Source: Bacteroidales bacterium (GTDB lineage: Bacteria; Bacteroidota; Bacteroidia; Bacteroidales; BM520). Taken from it: a stretch of 18,096 bases of DNA. A program made the translations under genes and the position numbers. The notes under the pieces are model-generated. The model made no database searches and had not been told where the DNA came from. It was given only the letters and a program-made list of their open reading frames with translations. Positions 1 to 6,736 of this stretch are shown piece after piece; the first letter of the stretch is position 1, and the number at the start of each line of letters is the position of its first letter. The stretch covers positions 1-18,096 of the forward strand of contig JAQVPY010000018.1 of assembly GCA_028701815.1 (NCBI GenBank). The letters are read 5' to 3'.

Positions 1-52
1 TCTTTGAGCCTCTCTAGAAAAAAAACTCTTCAAATCCCCTTGCGCCTCTAAG

Positions 53-125
53 GGTTGCCAAGCAGGTCCGGCAGCAGAGAGAAAGCACGCAGCATCTTCG
101 CCATCAGCCGCTGCAGGTTGCCAAG
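53..125. repeat. Paired short repeat GGTTGCCAAG, copy 1
   Basis: The decamer GGTTGCCAAG occurs at 53-62 and again at 116-125, 63 bases apart. The core between them is richer in G and C than its surroundings. The same decamer, as a pair, occurs on the opposite strand at 6676-6736 between hydF and the rseC-like gene. Here it lies beyond the terminator of the translation operon. The rest of 1-158 shows no convincing gene. A 24-codon stretch open on the minus strand between two TAG codons has no support as a gene. The function of the repeat is unknown; it may be a small interspersed intergenic element. Confidence 0.5.
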
Positions 126-153
126 CTATAGCAAGACTGTAACGATAGAGCTA

Positions 154-190
154 TAAAAAAAGCCGACAAGCATTTCACCCGTCGGCTTAT
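154..190 (-). terminator. Intrinsic terminator of the thrS-infC-rpmI-rplT operon
   Basis: The arms AAGCCGAC (160-167) and GTCGGCTT (181-188) form an 8-bp stem with a 13-nt loop. Read on the minus strand the stem is followed by a run of T (complement of the A run at 155-160). It sits about 25 bases beyond the rplT stop codon, as expected for a Rho-independent terminator of this operon. Confidence 0.85.
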
Positions 191-211
191 TTAATAACAA
201 CGAACCCCTCT

Positions 212-556
212 TTATATAACCGAGAGTACTATCTCTTTGAATGCCTCTGGATTATTCATGGCTAAATCGGCAAGAACCTTGCGACTTAACTGAATATCCT
301 TTTTGTGTAACCTACCCATTAATTCTGAATAGGACAATCCGTTCAATCTAGCGGCTGCATTGATACGCATAATCCACAAAGATCTAAACGAACCTTTCTT
401 GTCTCGCCTGTCACGGTACGCATAGGTTTGTCCTTTTTCCCATGAGTTTTTAGCAACCGTCCAGACATTTTTTCTTGTTCTAAAAGCACCTTTGGTTCTG
501 TTGAGAATCTTCTTTCTCCTTGCCCTTGATGCGACTGAATTTACTGATCTTGGCAT
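212..556 (-). CDS. rplT: 50S ribosomal protein L20
   Basis: This 114-residue protein is full length for L20 (bL20). It is a 23S rRNA-binding protein of the large subunit, needed early in 50S assembly. The N-terminus MPRSVNSVASRARRKK is the signature basic tail, followed by RKNVWTVAKN, the RDRRxKK segment, and the C-terminal core with RINAAARLNGLSYSELMG and the RKVLADLAMNNPEAF helix. The segment after the basic tail reads GAFRTRKN rather than the more usual GYxGxRKN, a mild divergence. The ATG at 556 is preceded by an AAGGA-like sequence, one of the few plausible Shine-Dalgarno sites here. It is the last gene of the thrS operon, 82 bases after rpmI; that spacer holds a TAACTTTA stretch that could be a weak internal promoter. 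In E. coli, L20 represses its own operon; nothing in this sequence shows that here. Confidence 0.98.
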   Translation of the reverse strand: MPRSVNSVASRARRKKILNRTKGAFRTRKNVWTVAKNSWEKGQTYAYRDRRDKKGSFRSLWIMRINAAARLNGLSYSELMGRLHKKDIQLSRKVLADLAMNNPEAFKEIVLSVI

Positions 557-638
557 AATTAATCCTTTCTTTTTTTTACTTCAGTGACGAATACTATCAT
601 CCGCTCTTAAACTGACCGTAAAGTTAATAATTCAATTC

Positions 639-833
639 TTACTTGTTTAACATGTCTTTTACTGCAGCAACATTGGCCTTGTCAACAATATCAAAATACG
701 CAAGATTGCGTTTTCTCTTGTTTGTCTTCTTAGTCAAAATGTGGCTATGATAAGCATGTTTCCTTTTTAATTTGCCCGTGCCCGTAAAACTGAAACGTTT
801 TTTGGCAGCGGATTTGGTTTTTAATTTTGGCAT
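639..833 (-). CDS. rpmI: 50S ribosomal protein L35
   Basis: This 64-residue, strongly basic protein has the L35 (bL35) hallmarks. It opens MPKLKTKSAAKKRF, continues with FTGTGKLKRKHAYHSHILTK and KRKRNL, and ends in a short hydrophobic helix. It is a small structural protein of the large ribosomal subunit. Length and start match the family. It lies 43 bases after infC and is followed by rplT, the universal infC-rpmI-rplT order. There is no clear Shine-Dalgarno sequence; the upstream stretch is A/T-rich, typical of Bacteroidota. Confidence 0.98.
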   Translation of the reverse strand: MPKLKTKSAAKKRFSFTGTGKLKRKHAYHSHILTKKTNKRKRNLAYFDIVDKANVAAVKDMLNK

Positions 834-876
834 TTTCTAAAATTTTTTCTGGTTAATAATATAAATTCGTTATTTG

Positions 877-1461
877 TTATTTCTTTTTACTTAACGGAGC
901 TATCATAATTGTCATCCTCTTCCCCTCTAATTTTGGCATCATCTCAACCTTCCCATATTCGGTTAATTGTTGTGCAAACTTTAATAATATAATCTCTCCC
1001 TGATCCTTATATACTATAGTCCTCCCTCTAAAATACACTTCAACTCTTACCTTACATCCGGTATTGAGAAACTTCATCGCATGCTTCAACTTGAAATCAA
1101 AATCATGATCATCTGTATTCGGACCTAACCTTATCTCTTTGATCTCAATCTTTGTCGACTTCGCCTTTTTCTCTTTCTCCTTTTTCTTTAACTCATACGT
1201 GAACTTCTGATAATCAGCAATCTTACACACCGGAGGATTCGCTGATGGAGAAATTTCAATCAAATCTAATCCTAAATCGTCGGAAATCCTTATCGCATCC
1301 CTGAGACTGTATATACCAGGGTCGACATTTTCTCCTACTACTCGTACCATCGGAGCGGTAATCCTATTGTTTATACGATATAATTCGTTCTCCTGCTTGC
1401 CAAATTGCCTCGGCCTATTATTGTTGTTATTGCTACTGCTGTTGTTATTATTCTGTTGCAC
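877..1461 (-). CDS. infC: Translation initiation factor IF-3, non-ATG start
   Basis: IF-3 binds the 30S subunit, prevents premature 50S joining and checks the start codon. The N-domain (about residues 27-95) is recognised by LYRINNRI, VRVVGENVDPGIYS and GLDLIEISPSANPPVCKI. After a lysine-rich linker, the C-domain carries KEIRLGPNTDDHDFDFKLKH and EGKRMTIMIAPLSKK. No ATG exists between the thrS stop codon (1483-1485) and the conserved domain. The first ATG falls at residue 38, inside the fold. The start must therefore be GTG at 1459-1461, or an in-frame ATT at 1471-1473 four codons upstream of it. This recalls the AUU start that mediates IF-3 autoregulation in E. coli. The first 15 residues are almost only Gln, Asn and Ser, an unusual low-complexity tail. 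The gene follows thrS in the same frame after 21 bases. Confidence 0.97.
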   Translation of the reverse strand: MQQNNNNSSSNNNNNRPRQFGKQENELYRINNRITAPMVRVVGENVDPGIYSLRDAIRISDDLGLDLIEISPSANPPVCKIADYQKFTYELKKKEKEKKAKSTKIEIKEIRLGPNTDDHDFDFKLKHAMKFLNTGCKVRVEVYFRGRTIVYKDQGEIILLKFAQQLTEYGKVEMMPKLEGKRMTIMIAPLSKKK

Positions 1462-1482
1462 TCGGTTAAAAATTGATTAATA

Positions 1483-3423
1483 TTATTTATTCGTTTCTTT
1501 ATTGATTTCATCATTGACATACTGAACAAACTGCGCTATCGTCATCTCCCCTAAATCTCCTTCTCCACCTCTGCGACGAACAGATAAAGTTCCGTTTTGC
1601 TCCTCTTTCTCTCCTACTACCAATATTAAAGGTATCTTCTTAATCTCGGCATCACGAATCTTTCTGCCTGTTTTTTCAGACCTGTAATCTATACTACCTC
1701 GTATCTCATTTCTCCTCAATTCCTTCTTTACTTTCTCTGCATAGTCTATAAATTTATCACTTATTGGAAGTATTATCATCTGATCCGGACTTAACCATAA
1801 CGGAAAATCTCCGGCACAATGCTCTATTAATACAGCTACAAACCTTTCCATAGAACCAAATGGAGCACGATGTATCATCACCGGTCTGTGCTTTAAATTG
1901 TCACTTCCGGTATATTCCAAACCAAACCTCTCCGGTAAATTGTAGTCAACCTGAATAGTCCCTAATTGCCACTTGCGACCTATCGCATCCCTTACCATAA
2001 AATCCATCTTGGGACCATAAAATGCAGCTTCTCCATACTCTATTACAGGATTCAATCCCCTGTCATGCGCAACATCTAATATAGCCTGCTCCGCTTTATG
2101 CCAATTTTCTTCAGAACCTATATATTTTTCACGATTAACCTTGTCACGAAGCGACACCTGAACAATAAACTCCTTGAAATCCAATACTTTGAATATTTTT
2201 AAAACAATATCCATTACTCCATTGAATTCGGATTTTATCTGATCCGGCGTACAGAAAATGTGCGCGTCATCCTGTGTAAACCCCCTTACTCTCGTCAACC
2301 CATGTAACTCACCACTCTGCTCATAACGATACACCGTCCCAAATTCCGCTAACCTTAATGGTAACTCTTTATATGAACGCGGTTTCGAAGCATATATTTC
2401 ACAATGATGAGGACAATTCATAGGCTTCAAGAAATATTCTTCCCCCTCTTCAGGTGTAGTAATCGGCCGGAATGAATCAGCACCATACTTCTGATAATGC
2501 CCTGAAGTCTTATATAAATTAACATTCCCTATATGAGGAGTGATAACAGGATCATATCCTGCCTCACTCTGTATTTTACGCAAAAACTTTTCTAACGTGT
2601 AACGTAATTCTGGTCCCTTCGGTAACCATAACGGTAACCCTAACCCTACTCGCGGAGAAAAAGTAAATAACTCAAGCTCCTTGCCCAACTTCCTGTGATC
2701 ACGCTTTTTGGCCTCCTCTAATAAGGCCAAATACTCAGTAAGATCTTTTGCCTTAGGAAATGAAATACCATATACCCTGACCAACTGCTTCCTACTCTCA
2801 TCTCCCCTCCAATATGCTCCGGCTATACTTAAAATCTTAAAGGCCTTTATCATTGAAGTATCATGCAAATGAGGCCCCCTACATAAATCGACAAAGTCTC
2901 CTGATTGGTAAAAGGTGATTTTTCCATCCTCTAAGTCTTTGATCAACTCAACCTTATATTCATCTCCCTTCTTAGTAAAATACTTTAACGCATCAGCCTT
3001 GCTAACCTCCGTCCTGACAAATTGAACTCTTGACCTCGCTATCTCCATGAACTTATCCTCAATCTTCTTGAAATCTTCATCGGAAATCTTATATTCCATG
3101 AAATCAATGTCATAATAAAAACCATTCTCAACGGCCGGTCCAATCCCAAATTTTACACCGGGATATATCGACTCTATCGCAGCAGCCATAATGTGGGCAG
3201 ATGAATGCCACATCACATGCTTGCCTTCATCATCCGACCATGTTAATAACGATACTGAAGAATCATTATTTATAGGAAAATCTAACCCAACAATTTCTTC
3301 ATTAACTTTAGCTGCCAACACATTACGAGCCAAACCATCGCTTATGGAAAGCGCTATCTGATAGGGCGTTACCCCCAACTCGCACTGCTTGACACTACCA
3401 TCCGGTAACGTAATATTTATCAT
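1483..3423 (-). CDS. thrS: Threonine--tRNA ligase
   Basis: This cytoplasmic class II synthetase charges tRNA-Thr and edits mischarged Ser-tRNA. It is 646 residues from the chosen ATG at 3423, which gives the usual opening MINITLPDGS. A second in-frame ATG at 3429 would add two residues. In order it has the TGS domain (about 1-60), then the editing domain with HSSAH near residue 73 and CRGPH near 181. The catalytic core follows, with the zinc ligands Cys (in KPMNCPHH), His (in QDDAHIF) and His (in MIHRAPFGSMERF). Motif 2 lies around FGTVYRYEQSG and motif 3 around GSMERF. The C-terminal anticodon-binding domain runs from about 550 to the end. All expected catalytic and editing residues are visible. 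It is the first gene of the translation operon and has its own promoter. I saw no T-box-like leader in the short upstream region. Confidence 0.98.
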   Translation of the reverse strand: MINITLPDGSVKQCELGVTPYQIALSISDGLARNVLAAKVNEEIVGLDFPINNDSSVSLLTWSDDEGKHVMWHSSAHIMAAAIESIYPGVKFGIGPAVENGFYYDIDFMEYKISDEDFKKIEDKFMEIARSRVQFVRTEVSKADALKYFTKKGDEYKVELIKDLEDGKITFYQSGDFVDLCRGPHLHDTSMIKAFKILSIAGAYWRGDESRKQLVRVYGISFPKAKDLTEYLALLEEAKKRDHRKLGKELELFTFSPRVGLGLPLWLPKGPELRYTLEKFLRKIQSEAGYDPVITPHIGNVNLYKTSGHYQKYGADSFRPITTPEEGEEYFLKPMNCPHHCEIYASKPRSYKELPLRLAEFGTVYRYEQSGELHGLTRVRGFTQDDAHIFCTPDQIKSEFNGVMDIVLKIFKVLDFKEFIVQVSLRDKVNREKYIGSEENWHKAEQAILDVAHDRGLNPVIEYGEAAFYGPKMDFMVRDAIGRKWQLGTIQVDYNLPERFGLEYTGSDNLKHRPVMIHRAPFGSMERFVAVLIEHCAGDFPLWLSPDQMIILPISDKFIDYAEKVKKELRRNEIRGSIDYRSEKTGRKIRDAEIKKIPLILVVGEKEEQNGTLSVRRRGGEGDLGEMTIAQFVQYVNDEINKETNK

Positions 3424-3450
3424 ATTCATAACTGTCTAATAATTAGCTTG

Positions 3451-3480
3451 CAAAGATAGCTATTTATTTTGATATTCAAT
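3451..3480 (-). promoter_or_regulatory. Promoter of the thrS operon
   Basis: On the minus strand TATCTTTG (3451-3458) matches the Bacteroidota -7 consensus TAnnTTTG exactly. A partial -33 element, ATTG, lies at 3477-3480 with an 18-base spacer. The thrS start codon lies about 28 bases downstream of the -7 element, so the leader would be short. Confidence 0.65.
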
Positions 3481-3562
3481 ATTTAGCCGCGTTATTTTTT
3501 TATTTTCCCCGACAAAAGTTAAAAGAACTGACGACACTTAATGTAAGTATTAATTTTTAATG

Positions 3563-3570
3563 TAACTTTG
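3563..3570 (+). promoter_or_regulatory. Promoter -7 element for the esterase-exporter pair
   Basis: TAACTTTG at 3563-3570 is an exact match to TAnnTTTG and ends 25 bases before the ATG of the esterase gene. No good TTTG element is visible at the -33 position, so the call rests on the -7 match and its position. Confidence 0.55.
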
Positions 3571-3595
3571 CGCACAAATAATCCTTCATTCTAAA

Positions 3596-5254
3596 ATGAC
3601 AAATATAATATATCACCTTGCTATTATCATCCTTAGCATGACCACCTTGGCAGCCTGCAGCTATCACAAGCCAAAAGCAGTTTTTGACGACATGGAAATC
3701 ACTCAAACCGCAAACTCAGACTCTTACCTGAAAAACGATAATATTTTTCGACCGACCGACGATAAAATTAATATGTATATAATACCAACTCAAAAAAATG
3801 ATACCGTCGCTTTTTTCTTCATCCCGAAAAATAATAAAAAAGAAATCGAACTTATCCCGGTAGTCTATCCCACCAACCAGAAATCAAAATATAAAATATA
3901 CGAAATCACTCAAATCAACAACGACTCCCTGATAGTTAAATTCGCCGTTAGAAAATTTTTTAAATATAAAGATTATTATAATGTAAACGGACTCGTTTTC
4001 ATACGTAATACTAAAAGCCAAATTAAATACGAGAAAAATAGATATAAAGAAGAGGTATTCCCCGTTTATAAGCTGACTGCCGATATTGAATACGGAGAAG
4101 CTAAAGGAATGTGGACAAGCTACCCTAGCGAAGGAAATACAGATAACTATAGCGAAATAATTAAAACCCATTTTATCAAACTCCTTAAACCGCAAAAACA
4201 ACAGAAACTGTTGCTCGACCTTTATCAGCCCCTTAACGATTATGTAAAAAAACGCCCACTGATAGTCCTTATCCACGGTGGAGGCTTCTTCGTGGGCGAT
4301 AAAGAAAATTCTTTTATGAACGATATTTGCCCCCACTTCGCCAAATGCGGATATACGGTGGCCTCTATAAACTACCGTCTCGGATTTACCCCTTCTCAAA
4401 CTTCAATAGATAGAGCAGGATACAAGGCACTACAAGACGCTAGAGCAGCTATAAGGTTTTTAGTGAATAACGCCGACGAATATGGCATCGACACATCACG
4501 CATCTATGTCGGAGGTACTAGCGCCGGCGCTATCACTAGCCTTAATGTCGCTTTTATGGATAATGATGAAATACCCGATAAGGCGAAAGAAGGTCTTATC
4601 AGACAATCACTCGGAAATATCGACGATAGCGGAAACAAAATTCCACACAATTTTTCTATTAAAGCTGTAATCAATTTGTGGGGAGCCATTAACGACTCAA
4701 CTCTCATTGATGACTATAACCGCGTCTCCCTCCTATCTGTACACGGTAGCGCCGACAGTGTAGTCCCTATCGGATATGATACACCATTTCAGGATATTGG
4801 CGCCATCGCTGAAGTGGTTATGCCTAAAATGTGCGGCTCCCGCATTATCAGCCGTAGAGCAAAAGCTCTCGGAATGCCCGAAAAATTAATCGAAATACCT
4901 AATGCCGGACACTCCCCAATATATGATGAAGAGAATCACCTAAACGATACCTATTACTTTATTAAGCAGGAGATTACAGATTTTCTATACCCTCAAAATT
5001 TTCCTACATCCTTCGAAAACTATATGTACAAAATCTTCGCCATTAACGATAATACATACCAATTGGAAAACACTTCCATTTCCGCTGACCCAAATATCAT
5101 AAAACAATGGAACGTCATCGGCGGATATATCACCTCTGAAAATGAGGATAAAATTAAAGTTCTCTGGTTCTCCAACGCACCTCATCAATCAGTCGAACTC
5201 ACAACTGCCTCCGATATCGGGGCAACTAAAACCTATACCAAACGAATCCGTTAA
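3596..5254 (+). CDS. Lipoprotein alpha/beta-hydrolase (esterase/carboxylesterase-like) with PKD-like C-terminus
   Basis: This 552-residue protein opens with a hydrophobic signal ending in the lipobox LAAC (Cys21), so it is probably membrane-anchored outside the cytoplasm. Residues 30-200 match no family I recognise and are beta-rich by eye. The hydrolase domain (about 205-465) has the oxyanion motif HGGG (227-230), the nucleophile elbow GTSAG with Ser309, a probable acid Asp387 in GSADSVVP, and His439 in NAGHSP. The triad is thus complete, as in carboxylesterase or acyl/acetyl-xylan esterase-like enzymes. The last 80 residues contain WNVIGGYITS and IKVLWF, resembling PKD-like modules of Bacteroidota surface proteins, but without a clear T9SS tail. 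The substrate cannot be read from the sequence. The exporter gene follows one base after the stop codon, suggesting coupled translation. Confidence 0.85.
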   Translation: MTNIIYHLAIIILSMTTLAACSYHKPKAVFDDMEITQTANSDSYLKNDNIFRPTDDKINMYIIPTQKNDTVAFFFIPKNNKKEIELIPVVYPTNQKSKYKIYEITQINNDSLIVKFAVRKFFKYKDYYNVNGLVFIRNTKSQIKYEKNRYKEEVFPVYKLTADIEYGEAKGMWTSYPSEGNTDNYSEIIKTHFIKLLKPQKQQKLLLDLYQPLNDYVKKRPLIVLIHGGGFFVGDKENSFMNDICPHFAKCGYTVASINYRLGFTPSQTSIDRAGYKALQDARAAIRFLVNNADEYGIDTSRIYVGGTSAGAITSLNVAFMDNDEIPDKAKEGLIRQSLGNIDDSGNKIPHNFSIKAVINLWGAINDSTLIDDYNRVSLLSVHGSADSVVPIGYDTPFQDIGAIAEVVMPKMCGSRIISRRAKALGMPEKLIEIPNAGHSPIYDEENHLNDTYYFIKQEITDFLYPQNFPTSFENYMYKIFAINDNTYQLENTSISADPNIIKQWNVIGGYITSENEDKIKVLWFSNAPHQSVELTTASDIGATKTYTKRIR

Positions 5255-5255
5255 A

Positions 5256-6176
5256 ATGAGAAATAAGTCCTATACCTTTGGTATTATCGCCGTTATCCTC
5301 TCCGCTATTATGTGGGGCATTGACGGCGTTATCTTAACACCTCGCCTCCTTGACTCCTCCGGGCACCCTATTAATGTAACGTTAGTAGTGTTTCTGCTTC
5401 ATTGTATCCCTTTCATTCTGATGAACACGCTGTTCTTTAAATTTTATAAACTACTGCGCACTTTTACAATTAGCGACTACATATACGCTTTCGGCGTAGC
5501 TCTCCTCGGCGGAACCCTTGGCACAATGTGTATAGTTAAAGCCCTGTTTTGCGTAAACTTCCAAAACCTAACCATCGTTACTCTACTCCAAAAACTGCAA
5601 CCGATCTTTGCAATTTTATTGTCGGTAATCATACTGAAGGAAAAACTGTCAAAACGATTTATATTGTGGGCAATAATTGCTCTCGCAGCAGGATACGTTA
5701 TGACCTTCGAATTTAAACTCCCCGCTGCCGCAGGTAACAATATTATCAAGGCCGCCATACTTGCCCTTCTCGCCGCAGTATCTTTCGGCTCTTCTACCGT
5801 ACTCTCTAAAAAATTACTTCTGAAATATACCCCTGAAAATATCACCTTCTTCCGCTACGGATTTACAACCGTTATCGCCCTGATTATTGTAATTGCCACA
5901 CGTAACCTAAACTTTGAAGCCATCCATAATATTCCACCTGCGACGTGGATGATATTCCTTATTATAGCCTTTACAACCGGTTCCGGCGCAATTCTGCTGT
6001 ATTACTACGGGCTTAAGCAAATTAAAGCCTCCGTGTCAAGTATTTGTGAACTCTTCTTCCCGATCACCGCAGCTGTCGCCGACTACTTTCTTAATGACAA
6101 CACCATGTCCCCCGTTCAATGGATCGCGGCAAGTATTATGGTCTTCGCTATTATCCAACTCTCAAAAAACAAATAG
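5256..6176 (+). CDS. EamA/DMT-family transporter
   Basis: This 306-residue, very hydrophobic protein appears to have about ten membrane helices in two halves (roughly 5-140 and 155-300), the EamA duplication of the drug/metabolite transporter superfamily. It begins with IIAVILSAIMWGIDGV; the first half also has LLGGTLGTMCIVKAL and TLLQKLQPIFAILLSVIIL, typical of EamA permeases. Such proteins export amino acids, metabolites or drugs; the substrate cannot be predicted. I chose the ATG at 5256, one base after the esterase stop, because it places the first helix at the N-terminus. An upstream in-frame ATG at 5142 would add 38 polar residues encoded inside the esterase gene. It ends two bases from the convergent rseC-like gene. 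Confidence 0.88.
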   Translation: MRNKSYTFGIIAVILSAIMWGIDGVILTPRLLDSSGHPINVTLVVFLLHCIPFILMNTLFFKFYKLLRTFTISDYIYAFGVALLGGTLGTMCIVKALFCVNFQNLTIVTLLQKLQPIFAILLSVIILKEKLSKRFILWAIIALAAGYVMTFEFKLPAAAGNNIIKAAILALLAAVSFGSSTVLSKKLLLKYTPENITFFRYGFTTVIALIIVIATRNLNFEAIHNIPPATWMIFLIIAFTTGSGAILLYYYGLKQIKASVSSICELFFPITAAVADYFLNDNTMSPVQWIAASIMVFAIIQLSKNK

Positions 6177-6178
6177 CA

Positions 6179-6640
6179 TTATTGCTCTTTACCAACTAAG
6201 AAAAACCGTATATGCTTAAACATGTTTTTCTTTGATAATATATATAAGATAAAAGCATATACTACAACCATAAGACAAGATAACAACCCTTGCCATAATT
6301 CGCACAACCCTATGGCACCAAAGACAAAAAACATCACTACCAAAAGAATAAACGGATATAAGTAAGCAATCCTAACAGCTTTCATTGCCACATAAGACAC
6401 AACACCGACCTGTACCTTGTCGCCTACCTTTATGTCCATTCCCGAAATGTCCTCTCCATGCTCGCCTCCGTCTTTCTTGTAAACATCAAGGATTTTCTCT
6501 TTGCGTTCCCCCATATTACACAGACCCTTCGCCGCACAAGCACCACAAGCTGAATTCGCCTCTATGATAATACGAATCTTTTCGGTATCTATCGAAACTA
6601 CTGTTCCGGAATGATTGACTATATCTGATTTTTCTCTCAT
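6179..6640 (-). CDS. RseC/MucC-family (SoxR-reducing system RseC-like) membrane protein
   Basis: This protein has 153 residues from the ATG at 6640. The frame can be extended to a TTG at 6667, but the ATG gives the family-like N-terminus. The N-terminal part is soluble with the cysteine motif CGACAAKGLC (CX2CX5C) near residue 27, typical of the RseC/MucC family. Two hydrophobic helices follow, around residues 85-130 (AYLYPFILLVVMFFVFGAIG, then a second ending AFILYILSKK), and a short basic tail. RseC of E. coli is linked to sigma-E control and to reduction of SoxR together with Rnf-type electron transport. In Bacteroidota, relatives usually sit next to rnf genes. Here it follows hydF instead, so a redox role is plausible but unproven. 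The gap to hydF (6641-6735) carries a short repeat pair. Confidence 0.82.
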   Translation of the reverse strand: MREKSDIVNHSGTVVSIDTEKIRIIIEANSACGACAAKGLCNMGERKEKILDVYKKDGGEHGEDISGMDIKVGDKVQVGVVSYVAMKAVRIAYLYPFILLVVMFFVFGAIGLCELWQGLLSCLMVVVYAFILYILSKKNMFKHIRFFLVGKEQ

Positions 6641-6675
6641 ATCTTTTTCTTTTTGGAAGGCTCTCAAGGGGATAC

Positions 6676-6736
6676 CTTGGCAACCCTCAGTATTTGCAAC
6701 TTCTTCGGAATTATCCTTTGAGGGACCTTGGCAACC
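6676..6736. repeat. Paired short repeat GGTTGCCAAG, copy 2
   Basis: On the minus strand GGTTGCCAAGG occurs twice, with the decamer at 6727-6736 and 6676-6685, 51 bases apart. The first unit overlaps the hydF stop codon. Between the units CCCTCA and TGAGGG form an inverted repeat (hydF-proximal arm about 6719-6724, distal arm about 6684-6689) that could pair across a loop of about 30 bases. The same decamer pair occurs at 53-125. Function unknown. Confidence 0.55.

Noticed and set aside
50..128. Short minus-strand reading frame (24 codons between two TAG stops) with Leu-Gly-Asn at both ends
   Set aside because: No start signal, no recognisable protein, and its ends are simply the repeat decamers. 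Kept only as an alternative explanation of the repeat.
127..155. Inverted repeat TATAGC / GCTATA with a 17-base loop
   Set aside because: On the plus strand it is followed by A rather than T. On the minus strand it lies downstream of the real terminator with no T run. The stem is only six pairs and A/T-rich.
3884..4399. Minus-strand 171-codon open frame inside the esterase gene
   Set aside because: It is antisense to a gene with a full catalytic triad and encodes no recognisable domain; it arises from codon composition.
5142..5255. Longer N-terminus for the EamA transporter from the ATG at 5142
   Set aside because: The extra 38 residues are encoded within the esterase gene and are polar. 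The ATG at 5256 starts directly at the first membrane helix.
6170..6195. AGCA-TTAT-TGCT hairpin between the convergent exporter and rseC-like genes
   Set aside because: Only four base pairs, too weak to call a terminator by eye.
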